From Nosocomiicoccus ampullae (GTDB taxonomy: Bacteria; Bacillota; Bacilli; Staphylococcales; Salinicoccaceae), in the NCBI RefSeq assembly GCF_001696685.1, contig NZ_MBFG01000005.1, forward strand, positions 33,916 through 97,915: 64,000 bases of DNA. The letters are read 5' to 3'. The notes beneath the pieces were generated by a model. That model did not search any database, had not been told where the DNA came from, and saw nothing but the letters and a program-made list of their open reading frames with translations. The first letter of the stretch is position 1. Each line of letters begins with the position of its first letter. A program made the position numbers and the translations under genes. Below are positions 17,902 to 28,309 of this stretch, one piece after another.

Positions 17902-20287
17902 AGAATGGTTAGATCAGTTTATCCCGCTAGAAGTTTCAAAACACGAGTTAAGTGAAAAGATTACTAGAAGCGGTATTGAAGTCGATGACATTATCGATTA
18001 TAGAGAAGAAGTGAAAGATGTTGTCGTCGGTTACGTTGAAGAATGCGAGCAGCATCCAGATGCCGACCGATTAAACGTCACGAAAGTAAATATTGGGAAC
18101 GAAACGGTACAAATTGTATGTGGTGCACCAAATATTAAAGCAGGGGTTTACGTCATCGTCGCAAAAGTTGGCGGCACAATTCCAGGACTTAAACTCCGTA
18201 AAGCAAAATTACGTGGGGTAGAGTCTCACGGTATGATTTGTAGTTTAGAAGAGCTCGGTATAGAGAAAGATTTAACACCTAAAAAATATGAAGATGGTAT
18301 TTTCATCTTTAGTGAGAATGAAGATGTGACAGTCGGACAAGATGCGTTAGAAGCACTTTACTTAAATGACTACGTCTTAGAGTATGATCTCACACCAAAC
18401 CGTAAAGATGCGTTATCAATGATAGGTAGTGCGTATGAAGCGCGCGCACTATTTGGTGGAGAAGTGACAGAACCAGAGCAGACATTTAAAGAACACGAGT
18501 CAGCTTCAAAATTATCTGTAACGATTGAAGATAAAGAAAGCGTTCCTTATTACGGTGCGCGTGTCGTTAGAGACGTAATGATTCAACCGAGTCCGTTATG
18601 GATGCAGATGCGTTTAATTAAGTCTGGAATTCGCCCAATTAATAACGTTGTTGATATTTCTAACTACGTATTATTAGAATTTGGTCAACCGATTCATATG
18701 TTTGATTACGATAAAATTGGTAGTGCAGAAATTGTAACGCGTTATGCTAAAGATGGTGAGACGATGACGACTCTTGACGGAAAAGAACGTGAACTGTTAG
18801 AGTCAGATATCGTCATTACGAACGGTAAAGAGCCAGTCGCCCTCGCAGGCGTAATGGGTGGAGACTTTTCTGAAGTTAAAGATGACACGAAAAATGTTGT
18901 TATTGAATCTGCGCTATTTGATCCGGTCAATGTCCGTAAAACGTCATCTCGCTTAAACCTACGTAGTGAGGCATCACAACGTTTTGAAAAAGGCGTATCG
19001 CACGTGTTTGTAGTAAAAGCATTAAACCGTGCGGCACATTTACTTGAAAAGTACGCAGGCGGAACGGTAGAGGAAAAAATTATATCTGATGGACAGTTAG
19101 ATTTAGAGGATACGACAATTAAGACTTCAGTCGACTTTTTAAATCAACGACTTGGATTATCTCTAAGTTCTGATGAGGTTAAAGAAATTTTAAACCGACT
19201 TGGCATTAAAGTCGAAGGTGAGAATGAGTTAACGTGTTATATCCCGTCTAGAAGAGACGATTTAAAAATTAAAGAAGATATTTCTGAAGAAGTCGCACGT
19301 ATTTATGGTTATGATAATATCCCTTCAACATTACCGAAATATAGTAAAATCACGCCGGGTCAATTAACAGATGCGCAAGTGAAAACGAGAAGTATGCGTG
19401 AATTGTTAATGTCAAATGGCTATAGTCAGACGATTAACTACGCATTAACGAGTGAAGAAAATATCGGTTTATTTACACCGTTAAAAGAAGGGTTAAAACT
19501 CAGCATGCCGATGAGTGAAATGCATTCAGTGTTAAGAACGAGTCTTATCCCACACCTCGTTGATAACGCGACATATAATATGAACCGTATGCAAGAGCGT
19601 GTTGAAATTTTTGAAATTGGAAATGTATTTAAATCAAATGGTCAAACAGAGTTACCAGATGAGATTCAAAAGTTAGCAATTTTATCGACAGGTAAAGTAA
19701 ATGACACGAAATGGTTAAAAACAACACACGAACCGGACTTCTATCACGTTAAAGGAATTGTCGAAGCAATTTTTACAGAGTTTAATTTATTAAGTTCTGT
19801 ACGATTTGAAGCGACGCAAGACTACGAGGAACTACATCCAGGTCGTAGTGCTCACATTTTCTTAGATGACGTTAATGTTGGAGTCATTGGTGAGCTTCAT
19901 CCGACGTATCGTAAAACACATGACTTAGGACAAACGACAGTTGCTGAAATTGATCTCGCATATATTTTAGACAATAGTGCATCAATTGAGTACGAACCAA
20001 TCGTTAAATTCCCTTCGATTTCTCGAGATATCGCTCTAGAAGTGCCGAGAGAGATTACGTCTCAATCGATTATCGATTTAATCTGGTCGTTACGTCCGAA
20101 TTATTTAGTCGATGTATATCCATTTGATGTGTACGAAGGCGAACATATTGACGACGATAAAAAGTCGATCGGATTACATTTAATTTATCTCAATAAAGAA
20201 GACACTTTAAAAGACAGTGATGTAAAAGAAGCACATGATCCAATTATTGAAAAGTTAGAAGCAGAAGGATTTACGATTCGTGAATAA
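17888..20287 (+). CDS. pheT: Phenylalanine-tRNA ligase beta subunit
   Basis: PheT has 799 residues. The N-terminal EMAP/tRNA-binding domain ([20 protein letters not shown]), B3/B4 editing domain, B5 domain and C-terminal ferredoxin-like anticodon-binding domain ([13 protein letters not shown]) are all in place. The start at ATG 17888 follows GAGGGG at a proper distance; the TTG 21 bases earlier would have none. It ends at a terminator. RNase HIII (rnhC), which follows pheT in Bacillus and Staphylococcus, is not here. Confidence 0.97.
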   Translation: MRVSKEWLDQFIPLEVSKHELSEKITRSGIEVDDIIDYREEVKDVVVGYVEECEQHPDADRLNVTKVNIGNETVQIVCGAPNIKAGVYVIVAKVGGTIPGLKLRKAKLRGVESHGMICSLEELGIEKDLTPKKYEDGIFIFSENEDVTVGQDALEALYLNDYVLEYDLTPNRKDALSMIGSAYEARALFGGEVTEPEQTFKEHESASKLSVTIEDKESVPYYGARVVRDVMIQPSPLWMQMRLIKSGIRPINNVVDISNYVLLEFGQPIHMFDYDKIGSAEIVTRYAKDGETMTTLDGKERELLESDIVITNGKEPVALAGVMGGDFSEVKDDTKNVVIESALFDPVNVRKTSSRLNLRSEASQRFEKGVSHVFVVKALNRAAHLLEKYAGGTVEEKIISDGQLDLEDTTIKTSVDFLNQRLGLSLSSDEVKEILNRLGIKVEGENELTCYIPSRRDDLKIKEDISEEVARIYGYDNIPSTLPKYSKITPGQLTDAQVKTRSMRELLMSNGYSQTINYALTSEENIGLFTPLKEGLKLSMPMSEMHSVLRTSLIPHLVDNATYNMNRMQERVEIFEIGNVFKSNGQTELPDEIQKLAILSTGKVNDTKWLKTTHEPDFYHVKGIVEAIFTEFNLLSSVRFEATQDYEELHPGRSAHIFLDDVNVGVIGELHPTYRKTHDLGQTTVAEIDLAYILDNSASIEYEPIVKFPSISRDIALEVPREITSQSIIDLIWSLRPNYLVDVYPFDVYEGEHIDDDKKSIGLHLIYLNKEDTLKDSDVKEAHDPIIEKLEAEGFTIRE

Positions 20288-20288
20288 T

Positions 20289-20313
20289 AAAGAGGCATAT
20301 TTGCCTCTTTTTT
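20289..20313 (+). terminator. Intrinsic terminator after pheT
   Basis: AAAGAGGCA/TGCCTCTTT stem with loop TATT followed by a T-run. Confidence 0.93.
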
Positions 20314-20333
20314 CAATGATTTAATTAGATTTG

Positions 20334-20362
20334 TTGTGAATACGCACATCCTTCAGTATAAT
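20334..20362 (+). promoter_or_regulatory. Sigma-A promoter of zapA-cvpA
   Basis: TTGTGA (20334-20339), 17-bp spacer, perfect TATAAT (20357-20362). Confidence 0.82.
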
Positions 20363-20406
20363 TAAAATAAATTTAAATGAATTATTGATGAAAAAGAGAG
20401 AGTACT

Positions 20407-20664
20407 ATGGAAAATAAAAAGAATAGAGTATCTGTTAAAATTTACAATAATGAATATACGTTAGTCGGTGCAAATGATAGAGAATACTTAGAGCGAGTTG
20501 CTGAAGCGGTCGATGAAAAAATAAGTGAAGTTGCACGTATGAATGCTGGTTTAGATTTACATCGTAAAGCAGTGTTAACGTGTGTAAACTTAATGGATGA
20601 TTACTTACAACTCGAAGAAAAGTATGAAGATGTCTTAAAGCAATTAAAAGAGTCAAAGGAATAG
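20407..20664 (+). CDS. zapA: Cell division protein ZapA
   Basis: ZapA promotes FtsZ filament bundling at the division ring. The 85-residue protein has the short N-terminal globular part (NRVSVKIYNNEYTLVGA, then DREYLERVAEAVDEKI) and a C-terminal coiled coil (LEEKYEDVLKQLKESKE). Its place before cvpA, polX and mutS2 is the same as in other Firmicutes. The next gene starts 3 bp later. Confidence 0.92.
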   Translation: MENKKNRVSVKIYNNEYTLVGANDREYLERVAEAVDEKISEVARMNAGLDLHRKAVLTCVNLMDDYLQLEEKYEDVLKQLKESKE

Positions 20665-20667
20665 TCT

Positions 20668-21195
20668 ATGACAATTTTAATTATTATACTCATCGTAATT
20701 GGTGGAATTGTAGGCTATAGACGTGGAGGCATCCTTCAGTTTTTACATTTCTTCGGTACGTTATCAGCCATTATTATTGCGCGACTCAATTATAAACAGC
20801 TTGGAGACCGACTCGATCTAATTATGCCGTACCCATCTAGCGTTTCTGAAGTAAACAATATCGTCTTTGATGATATTGCGAATTTAGAACAAGCATATTA
20901 TTATATTTCTGCGTTTTTAATTATTTTTATCGTGTCAAAAATTATAATTCAGATTGTGATTAGTGTATTTGACTACATCAATCAAATTATTTTTGATAGA
21001 AAAACGAGTAAAATTGTTGGAACAGTGTTAGGAATTATTGAATGTCTGTACATTTTAGCGATCGTTTTATTTTTCATTGGGACAGTTCCATCAACAACAC
21101 TACAACAGATGGTCGGTAACTCAAGCTTAGCGACGTTTATAATCGACCATACGTTATTTATTTCTGGCAAGTTAAAAGACTGGTCACAAATATAG
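20668..21195 (+). CDS. CvpA family membrane protein
   Basis: A 175-residue membrane protein with about four hydrophobic segments (near residues 2-15, 26-38, 80-100 and 117-138) and the GYRRGG motif after the first helix, typical of the CvpA/YshB family. The family was named after colicin V production in E. coli; in Firmicutes its role is unclear. It is 3 bp after zapA and followed by a terminator, so the two genes form a short operon. Confidence 0.88.
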   Translation: MTILIIILIVIGGIVGYRRGGILQFLHFFGTLSAIIIARLNYKQLGDRLDLIMPYPSSVSEVNNIVFDDIANLEQAYYYISAFLIIFIVSKIIIQIVISVFDYINQIIFDRKTSKIVGTVLGIIECLYILAIVLFFIGTVPSTTLQQMVGNSSLATFIIDHTLFISGKLKDWSQI

Positions 21196-21202
21196 CTTAT
21201 AG

Positions 21203-21227
21203 TAGGGCCAGAGTGGCCCTATTTTTT
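21203..21227 (+). terminator. Intrinsic terminator between cvpA and polX
   Basis: TAGGGCCA/TGGCCCTA with a 3-base loop GAG followed by T6. It lies only about 15 bp before polX, so part of the transcripts may read through. Confidence 0.88.
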
Positions 21228-21241
21228 ATGGAGGTATACAG

Positions 21242-22933
21242 ATGACAAAAAGAGATATTATACGTATGCTCGAAGAAATCGCAACGTATTTAGAATTAAA
21301 TTTAGAAAACTCATTTAAAGTTTCTGCATATAGAAAAGCAGCAGCAGCGCTCGAAAAAGATCCGCGCGCACTTTCTGAAATTGAATCATTCGACGGGATA
21401 AAAGGTATCGGTAAATCGACAAAAGAAGTAATCGAAGAATATTTAGAGAAGAATCAAAGTACAGTGTTAAACGAATTAAAAGAACGTACACCTGTCGGGT
21501 TAACATATATGACAAAAATTCCAGGGCTCGGTGCCAAACGAGTCGCAAAGATTTATGAAGAGACAGGTATCGACAATTTAGATGACTTCGAACGGTTTTT
21601 ACGGGACGGCAAACTTCAACAACTCCCTGGGTTTGGTAAAAAGACCGAAGAAAATATACTAAATGGTCTGATTTCGTTAAGTGATGTTAAGCGCCATCCA
21701 ATATCTACAGTCATGACGATACAAAAAAACATTGAAAGTTTTTTATCGTCATTAAATTATGTCGAACGCTTTGACATCGCAGGTAGTGCAAGAAGGTTCA
21801 AAGAAACGAGTGGGGATATTGATTTTATCGTTCAGTTAAGTGACAGTCACGAATTCATAAAAGACATTGAAGACGTATCCTTTTTTAAGTCGTTTATCAC
21901 TAAAGGGGATAAAAAGGTTTCGATTCAATATACGGAAGGTTTAGTCAATATACAAGTAGATTTTAGGCTCGTTCAAGGTGACGAATATTACTCTACGTTA
22001 CAGCACTTTACAGGGAGTAAAGATCATAACGTGAGAATGCGACAAATCGCAAAATCACGTAACGAAAAAATTAATGAATACGGCGTCGAAAGTAACGGAG
22101 AAATTTTAACGTTTGATAGTGAAGCGCAATTTTATAAACACTTTGATTTATCGTATATTCCGCCGGCGATGCGTGAAACTGGTTCTGAAGTAGACGTTAA
22201 TATGAGTGAGATTATTACGTTCGATGATATTAAGGGAGACCTTCATATGCATACGACGTATAGTGATGGTGCATATAGTATACGTGAGATGGTCGAAGCA
22301 TGTATAGAGCGTGGGTACGAGTATATCATCATTACTGATCACTCAAAAAGTTTACCCGTTGCAAATGGGTTAAGTGAAGAGCGTTTACTAAAACAAATCG
22401 AAGAAATACGTAAAATTAACGATGAATATGATGAAATTGACGTCTATGCAGGTACTGAAATGGATATTCTAAGTGACGGAACACTCGATTATTCAGATGA
22501 TATATTAAAATCGCTCGACTACGTCATTGCGAGCATTCACTCTAACTTCAATCAGACTGAAGAGGAAATTATGCACCGACTAAAATGTGCAATGCATAAT
22601 CCATATGTCAGACACATCGCGCATCCAACAGGGCGGTTAATTGGTCGACGTGACGGCTATAATGTTAATATGGAAGAGTTGTTACAAATCGCAAAAGATA
22701 CGCGTACTATTTTAGAAGTGAATGCGAATCCGAATCGTTTAGATTTATCGAGCGACGCTATTTATGGAAAAGATATCATGTTAACAGTAAATACAGACGC
22801 GCATCATATCGATCATTTAGCGTTTATGGAATACGGCATCGCAACGCTTCAAAAAGGACAGGTTAATAAGAAAAACGTAATCAATACGTTATCTAGACAA
22901 GCATTTAAACAATTTATAGAAGATGGTAAGTGA
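21242..22933 (+). CDS. polX: DNA polymerase/3'-5' exonuclease PolX
   Basis: Family X polymerase of 563 residues for base excision repair. Order of domains: N-terminal helix-hairpin-helix segments (SFKVSAYRKAAAALE, IKGIGKSTKEVIEEYL), Pol-beta-like palm with GSARR...SGDIDFIV and VNIQVDFR carrying the metal Asp residues, and a C-terminal PHP nuclease domain with DLHMHTTYSDG, IITDHSKS, HIAHPTG and NTDAHHIDHL. The PHP metal-binding residues are complete. mutS2 begins 6 bp later, so repair genes are clustered. Confidence 0.95.
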   Translation: MTKRDIIRMLEEIATYLELNLENSFKVSAYRKAAAALEKDPRALSEIESFDGIKGIGKSTKEVIEEYLEKNQSTVLNELKERTPVGLTYMTKIPGLGAKRVAKIYEETGIDNLDDFERFLRDGKLQQLPGFGKKTEENILNGLISLSDVKRHPISTVMTIQKNIESFLSSLNYVERFDIAGSARRFKETSGDIDFIVQLSDSHEFIKDIEDVSFFKSFITKGDKKVSIQYTEGLVNIQVDFRLVQGDEYYSTLQHFTGSKDHNVRMRQIAKSRNEKINEYGVESNGEILTFDSEAQFYKHFDLSYIPPAMRETGSEVDVNMSEIITFDDIKGDLHMHTTYSDGAYSIREMVEACIERGYEYIIITDHSKSLPVANGLSEERLLKQIEEIRKINDEYDEIDVYAGTEMDILSDGTLDYSDDILKSLDYVIASIHSNFNQTEEEIMHRLKCAMHNPYVRHIAHPTGRLIGRRDGYNVNMEELLQIAKDTRTILEVNANPNRLDLSSDAIYGKDIMLTVNTDAHHIDHLAFMEYGIATLQKGQVNKKNVINTLSRQAFKQFIEDGK

Positions 22934-22939
22934 TAAGAA

Positions 22940-25261
22940 ATGAATGAACGTACAATACGCGCTCTAGAATTTAACAAAATTTTAGAGAGAGTAAAATCGT
23001 ATGCAATGAGTGAAAAAACGAAAAGTAAAATATCTCCTAAATTATTTGAAACGTCTGTAATAGAAGTAAAAGAAAACCTTGCTGAAACAGATGATATTTT
23101 AACGATTTTACGCCATCAAAACTTAGAGATGGCAGGTATTTCAGACATGAAAGGCTATGTAAAACGTGCTCAAATTGGTAGTGTGTTAACGGTCGATGAG
23201 TTTTTAAAAATTAAAAGTAACTTATATCGTAAAGATACGTTGATTCGTGTGATCGAATCATTTAAAGAAAACGAAATAGAACTTCAGTCAATTGAACGCT
23301 ACACGTCACAACTCCCTGAAGATAAATCACTCTATAAAGAAATTACGAGTACAATCGATGAAAGTGGCGTATTAGATCACGCGTCAAACGAATTATTAAA
23401 AATACGTCGACAAATTACACGTGAAGAAAGTTCAATTCGTACGCGCTTAAACGACATTTTAAGAAAATCTAGCAAGCATTTAAGTGACTCAATTATTACG
23501 ATGAGAAATAATAGGTTTGTACTTCCAGTTAAAGCAGACTCTCAAAGTTCAGTGCGTGGCATCGTCCACGACGTAAGTGCGACAGGTCAGACGGTATACA
23601 TTGAACCGATGGCCATCGTCGAATTATCAAATAAAATTGCGAGACTACGTGAACAAGAAAATGTTGAAGTAGAAAAGATATTAATTGAACTTACAGAGAG
23701 AGTTGTATTAGAAGCAGAATCGTTAATTCTTATCGATGATATACTTCATCATTTAGATCTCGTGCACGCGAAAGCGAAATACGGTAATGCTATAAACGGA
23801 ACAATTCCAATTATAAGTGAAGATGAAGAACTCCATTTAACAAAGGCGTATCATCCACTGATTGATATCGATGAAGTTGTAAAAAACGATATTCATATCG
23901 GTGATTTGTCGGTCATTATTACAGGACCAAACACTGGTGGTAAAACTGTTACGATTAAAACAATTGGTTTATGTGCAGCGCTCGCTCAAAGTGGGATTCC
24001 AATTCCAGCGTTAGACGGCTCAAGACTCCCAGTATTTGATAGTATTTATGCGGATATTGGTGACGAGCAGTCTATCGAGCAATCGTTATCGACGTTTTCA
24101 AGTCATTTAACGAATATTAGTCATATATTAGACGTTGCGACAAAAGACAGTTTAGTTATTTTAGACGAGCTCGGTGCAGGAACGGACCCAGAAGAAGGGG
24201 CAGCGCTCGCGATCAGCATATTAGAATTTTTACTCGATAAAAATATTAAAACGATAGCAACGACACACTATAAAGAGTTAAAGTCGTTTTCATATAGCCG
24301 TGAAGACGTAATCAATGCGTCGATGGAATTTGATGTCGACACATTGTCACCAACGTACCGTTTAATGATCGGTATTCCAGGTAAATCAAACGCATTTAAA
24401 ATCTCAGAAAAACTAAAGTTAAATTCCTCAGTCATACGTCGTGCTGAAGAATTGTCCGGAAGAGATAACTTTGAAATCAACGAAATGATCGAGTCGTTAG
24501 AACGACATACAAAATCTGCGAGAATCCATGAGGAAGAAACGTATCAATTATTAAAAGAAACTAAAGATATTCATAAAACGTTAAACGGATTTATGGCAGA
24601 CTACGAATATCAGAAAACTCGACTCATTGAAGCGGCTGAAGATAAAGCAAATACCATCATTAAAGATGCAGAAAGAAAAGCATCTGGAATTATCGAAGAG
24701 CTAGAGCTCATGAAGTCTCTCGGTGTTGATAATATCGAATCACATAAACTTATCGAAGCTAAAAAGGCATTAACAGATAGCTATTATGAAAAAGATATTA
24801 AAAAAGAGGTTACTTCAGAAGATAATACAGAACTTCATGTCGGTGATTCTGTCGATGTTTTATCGTACGGACAAAAAGGTGATGTCATCGAAGTCGATGG
24901 TGACGAGGTCACTGTTCAAATGGGTATAATTAAGATGAAAATCCCACGTAACGAGCTTAAAAAGCGTAAAGAGAAAAAAGTAAAACCGGTCATTTCTAGA
25001 AAAGTAAGTCGACAAAGTGTTCCGAATAAACTGGATTTACGCGGAGAGCGATATGAAGATGCGGTCATTCGACTTGACCGTTATATAGATCAAGTCGTGT
25101 TATCGAATTTAAATGAAGTTGAAATCATCCACGGTAAAGGGACAGGTGCTTTAAAAGAGGCAGTTGAAAAAACACTTAGAAGACATAGTAAAGTAAAATC
25201 GTTTAGACAAGGTTTACCGTCAGAAGGTGGATTTGGCGTAACGATTGTGACGATGAAGTAG
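22940..25261 (+). CDS. mutS2: Endonuclease MutS2
   Basis: MutS2 is involved in resolving recombination intermediates or in rescue of collided ribosomes, depending on the species; it is not a mismatch repair protein. The 773-residue protein has the MutS core and clamp regions, Walker A ITGPNTGGKTVTIK, Walker B VILDELGAGTDPEEG, a long coiled region, a KOW-like basic stretch and a C-terminal Smr nuclease domain (NKLDLRGERYEDA ... EIIHGKGTGAL). Its stop codon overlaps the ribosome-binding site of the small gene that follows. Confidence 0.96.
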   Translation: MNERTIRALEFNKILERVKSYAMSEKTKSKISPKLFETSVIEVKENLAETDDILTILRHQNLEMAGISDMKGYVKRAQIGSVLTVDEFLKIKSNLYRKDTLIRVIESFKENEIELQSIERYTSQLPEDKSLYKEITSTIDESGVLDHASNELLKIRRQITREESSIRTRLNDILRKSSKHLSDSIITMRNNRFVLPVKADSQSSVRGIVHDVSATGQTVYIEPMAIVELSNKIARLREQENVEVEKILIELTERVVLEAESLILIDDILHHLDLVHAKAKYGNAINGTIPIISEDEELHLTKAYHPLIDIDEVVKNDIHIGDLSVIITGPNTGGKTVTIKTIGLCAALAQSGIPIPALDGSRLPVFDSIYADIGDEQSIEQSLSTFSSHLTNISHILDVATKDSLVILDELGAGTDPEEGAALAISILEFLLDKNIKTIATTHYKELKSFSYSREDVINASMEFDVDTLSPTYRLMIGIPGKSNAFKISEKLKLNSSVIRRAEELSGRDNFEINEMIESLERHTKSARIHEEETYQLLKETKDIHKTLNGFMADYEYQKTRLIEAAEDKANTIIKDAERKASGIIEELELMKSLGVDNIESHKLIEAKKALTDSYYEKDIKKEVTSEDNTELHVGDSVDVLSYGQKGDVIEVDGDEVTVQMGIIKMKIPRNELKKRKEKKVKPVISRKVSRQSVPNKLDLRGERYEDAVIRLDRYIDQVVLSNLNEVEIIHGKGTGALKEAVEKTLRRHSKVKSFRQGLPSEGGFGVTIVTMK

Positions 25262-25270
25262 GTGCTAAAT

Positions 25271-25369
25271 ATGGATAATTTTGATATGTATAAGCTCGCA
25301 AAAGTACTGATCACATTTGCAGTGATTATGTTTATTGCAGGGATATTATATTTAACTGTATTTCAATAA
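25271..25369 (+). CDS. Small membrane protein, 32 residues
   Basis: The frame encodes MDNFDMYKLAKVLITFAVIM and then FIAGILYLTVFQ: a short polar N-terminus and one membrane helix. AGGTG at 25260-25264, overlapping the mutS2 stop, is a well-spaced Shine-Dalgarno. It is too short for most gene finders. No homologue is recognised. Position directly after mutS2 without a terminator suggests translation from the polX-mutS2 transcript. Confidence 0.6.
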   Translation: MDNFDMYKLAKVLITFAVIMFIAGILYLTVFQ

Positions 25370-25397
25370 GCATAATATTTTTCTATATAAAAAAAAC

Positions 25398-25406
25398 TGT
25401 TATAAT
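25398..25406 (+). promoter_or_regulatory. Extended -10 promoter of trxA
   Basis: TGTTATAAT is a perfect extended -10 element, 33 bp before the trxA start. Confidence 0.7.
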
Positions 25407-25438
25407 ATATTTACAATACAATTTGGAGGCATAATACT

Positions 25439-25753
25439 ATGGCAATTTATGATGTAAATGATTCAGATTTTAAAGAAAAAATTAGCGAAGGTGTAAAACT
25501 TGTAGACTTTTGGGCGCCTTGGTGTGGACCATGTAAGATGATTGCACCAGTACTAGAAGAAGTAGCAACAGAAGTTGAAGGTAAAGCAGACATCCTTAAA
25601 GTAAACGTGGATGACAACCAAGCAACTGCAGCTGATTACGGCGTTATGTCTATTCCTACTTTAATTCTTATGAAAGATGGAGAAGAAGTAGACAAAGTTG
25701 TTGGCTTCCAACCAAAAGAGCAACTCGTTTCATTAATCGAAAAACACTTATAA
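25439..25753 (+). CDS. trxA: Thioredoxin
   Basis: Thioredoxin of 104 residues, with the active site WAPWCGPCK at about residue 26 and the cis-Pro segment YGVMSIPTLILM. It reduces cytoplasmic disulfides with TrxB. It has its own promoter, a GGAGG ribosome-binding site and a terminator, between mutS2 and uvrC as in Staphylococcus. Confidence 0.98.
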   Translation: MAIYDVNDSDFKEKISEGVKLVDFWAPWCGPCKMIAPVLEEVATEVEGKADILKVNVDDNQATAADYGVMSIPTLILMKDGEEVDKVVGFQPKEQLVSLIEKHL

Positions 25754-25763
25754 TATACGACTG

Positions 25764-25786
25764 AGCCGCGATAAGCGGCTTTTTTT
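25764..25786 (+). terminator. Intrinsic terminator after trxA
   Basis: AGCCGC/AGCGGCT-type stem (25764-25780), five-base loop, then T7. Confidence 0.92.
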
Positions 25787-25807
25787 ATATCAATTGAGGG
25801 ATTACTT

Positions 25808-27592
25808 ATGGAAAAAGATTCACAGTTAAAGTTAAAACTTTCGGTGTTACCAAAAGAACCTGGCTGTTATTTAATGAAAAATAAGCGCGATGAAATTATT
25901 TACGTCGGTAAAGCTAAAAACTTAAGAAATCGTGTACGATCATATTTTACAGGTGCACACGATGAAAAAACAATGCGACTCGTGAGTGACATCGTCGATT
26001 TTGACTTTGTTATCACAGATTCTGAAGTTGAGTCATTATTACTAGAAAATACATTAATAAAAAAGCATCAACCACGCTATAACATTTTATTAAAAGACGA
26101 TAAAAGTTATCCGTTTATAAAAATTACGAATGAACGACATCCACGATTACTCGTTACACGTACTGTTAATAAACGAACAGGTAAATATTTTGGTCCATAT
26201 CCAAACGCTTATAGTGCACATGAAACAAAACGATTACTCGACCGGATTTATCCGTTACGAAAATGCGATACGATGCCGGATAGATTATGTTTGTATTACC
26301 ACATTGGGCAGTGCCTAGGACCATGTGTGTATGAAGTAACAAAAACAGAAAATAACAAAATGATTCAAGGAATCACAAACTTTTTAAACGGTGATACCGA
26401 TTCAGTCATAACAGATCTTGAAAATAAAATGCAAAAAGCATCAGAAGCATTAGAATTTGAACGTGCCAAAGAATATCGTGATTTAATTCATCATATAAAT
26501 GCGACGATGGAAAAACAAAACATGTTAACGAGCGATATGACAGCGAGAGATGTGTTCGGATTTTACACGTATAAAGGTTGGATGGCAATTAGTGTCTTGC
26601 TGATTCGTAACGGTAAACTGATTGAGAAAAAAGCAGAAATGTTTGCAATGAATGATACAGTCGACGAAGAATTTAACCGTTTCGTCTTTCAGTTCTATGA
26701 GCTAGATTCGAACTTAAAACCAAAAGAAGTTCATTTACCAGTATCAATTGACCCAGTGATTTTAAATAAAGCATTACCGATGAAAACAATCACCCCAAAA
26801 CGTGGTAGTAAACGTGAAATGGTTGATCTAGCGTGTAAAAATGCCGAAGTTGCAATTAAAAGTCGCTTTGAAATTATCGCGCGAGATGAAAGACGGACGA
26901 CTGAAGCAATAGAAACACTTGGAGACGTACTGAATATTGAAACTCCAAGGCATATCGAAGCGTTTGATAACTCAAACATTCAAGGTGCAGACCCTGTCAG
27001 TGCAATGGTCACTTTTATAGATGGTAAGCCTGATAAAAAGTCATATAGAAAATATAAAATTCGTACGGTTGAAGGACCAGATGATTACGAATCGATGAGA
27101 GAAGTGATTCGCAGACGTTATAGCCGTGTATTACGTGAAGGTTTGGCATTACCAGATCTCATAATCGTAGACGGTGGTATTGGACAAATGAACGCTGCTA
27201 AAAGTATTTTAAAAGATGAGCTCGGCGTATTTATTCCTGTCGCTGGCGTAAAAAAAGACGACAAACATAATACGGCAGAGTTGTTATACGGAGAAACTGC
27301 AGCAATCGTCCCTTTAAAGAAAACTTCACAAACGTTTTATTTACTACAACGTATACAAGATGAAGTCCACCGTTTTGCGATATCATTCCATCGAAATACG
27401 CGTAAAAAAACAGCATTTCGTTCTGCGTTAGACGATATTAAAGGACTTGGTCCAAAGCGTAAACAAGCGATGTTACGTGCCTTTGGATCAGTAGAAAATA
27501 TGAAAACAAAATCCGTTGAAGATTTTCAAAGAATTGGGATTCCACAAAACATTTCAGAGGCAATTGTTGAAAAACTTAACAATAATAGCTGA
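25808..27592 (+). CDS. uvrC: Excinuclease ABC subunit C
   Basis: UvrC makes both incisions in nucleotide excision repair. The 594-residue protein has the N-terminal GIY-YIG nuclease ([20 protein letters not shown]), the Cys cluster [13 protein letters not shown], the UVR motif ([14 protein letters not shown]) that binds UvrB, the RNase H-like 5' nuclease ([19 protein letters not shown], then [14 protein letters not shown]) and C-terminal helix-hairpin-helix motifs ([13 protein letters not shown]). It lies between trxA and sdhC as in S. aureus. Confidence 0.98.
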   Translation: MEKDSQLKLKLSVLPKEPGCYLMKNKRDEIIYVGKAKNLRNRVRSYFTGAHDEKTMRLVSDIVDFDFVITDSEVESLLLENTLIKKHQPRYNILLKDDKSYPFIKITNERHPRLLVTRTVNKRTGKYFGPYPNAYSAHETKRLLDRIYPLRKCDTMPDRLCLYYHIGQCLGPCVYEVTKTENNKMIQGITNFLNGDTDSVITDLENKMQKASEALEFERAKEYRDLIHHINATMEKQNMLTSDMTARDVFGFYTYKGWMAISVLLIRNGKLIEKKAEMFAMNDTVDEEFNRFVFQFYELDSNLKPKEVHLPVSIDPVILNKALPMKTITPKRGSKREMVDLACKNAEVAIKSRFEIIARDERRTTEAIETLGDVLNIETPRHIEAFDNSNIQGADPVSAMVTFIDGKPDKKSYRKYKIRTVEGPDDYESMREVIRRRYSRVLREGLALPDLIIVDGGIGQMNAAKSILKDELGVFIPVAGVKKDDKHNTAELLYGETAAIVPLKKTSQTFYLLQRIQDEVHRFAISFHRNTRKKTAFRSALDDIKGLGPKRKQAMLRAFGSVENMKTKSVEDFQRIGIPQNISEAIVEKLNNNS

Positions 27593-27609
27593 AAAGGCTT
27601 TATAGTGTC

Positions 27610-27638
27610 TTGATTTAACTGATAATGAGTCGTAAAAT
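27610..27638 (+). promoter_or_regulatory. Sigma-A promoter of sdhCAB
   Basis: TTGATT (27610-27615), 17-bp spacer, TAAAAT (27633-27638). It gives a leader of about 40 bases. Confidence 0.78.
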
Positions 27639-27684
27639 ATAAAGCAAACACTATGATTTGTTAATTTGGTTAGGGGGGACAATA

Positions 27685-28296
27685 GTGTCTAAACAAGATT
27701 CGAGCTTTTTTGTGAGAAGATTGCATTCATTGCTTGGAGTTGTGCCACTCGGTGTGTTCTTAGTTCAACACCTGATCATCAACAACTTCGCAACACGTGG
27801 ACCAGAAGCGTTTAACACGGCTGCTGGATTCATGGGTAACTTGCCTTTTGTTTTAGTTCTTGAAACATTTGTCATTTACTTACCGATTTTATTCCATGGT
27901 ATTTACGGTGTGTATATTGCATTTACTGCAAAAAACAACGTAGGTCGATACGGTACATACAGAAACTGGATGTTCCTTATTCAAAGAATTACGGGAATTA
28001 TTGCATTCGTATTTATTGCGATTCACGTCTATCAAACACGTTTCCAAGTACTACTAGGTGCTGAAGTAAACTTTGATATGATGGCAGATATTCTCGGTAG
28101 TCCATTTTGGTTTGTATTCTATGTAGTCGGTGTTCTTGCGGTCGTATTCCACTTTGCAAACGGATTATGGTCATTCATGATTACATGGGGAATTACACAA
28201 TCACCAAAATCTCAGCAAATAATGAGCTATGTTGCGATTATCGTTTTTGTAATTGTTGGATTCATCGGCGTTCAAACATTATTCGCATTTATTTAA
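27685..28296 (+). CDS. sdhC: Succinate dehydrogenase cytochrome b558 subunit
   Basis: SdhC is the membrane anchor of complex II and binds two haems b. The protein has 203 residues with five hydrophobic helices. RRLHSLLGVVPLGVFLVQHL near the N-terminus and later HGIYG, AIHVYQTRF and FHFANGLWSF contain the His residues expected as haem ligands. The start is GTG 27685, six bases after AGGGGGG; the upstream in-frame codons precede this ribosome-binding site. It starts the sdhCAB operon. Confidence 0.95.
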   Translation: MSKQDSSFFVRRLHSLLGVVPLGVFLVQHLIINNFATRGPEAFNTAAGFMGNLPFVLVLETFVIYLPILFHGIYGVYIAFTAKNNVGRYGTYRNWMFLIQRITGIIAFVFIAIHVYQTRFQVLLGAEVNFDMMADILGSPFWFVFYVVGVLAVVFHFANGLWSFMITWGITQSPKSQQIMSYVAIIVFVIVGFIGVQTLFAFI

Positions 28297-28309
28297 AGGA
28301 GTGTCACTA

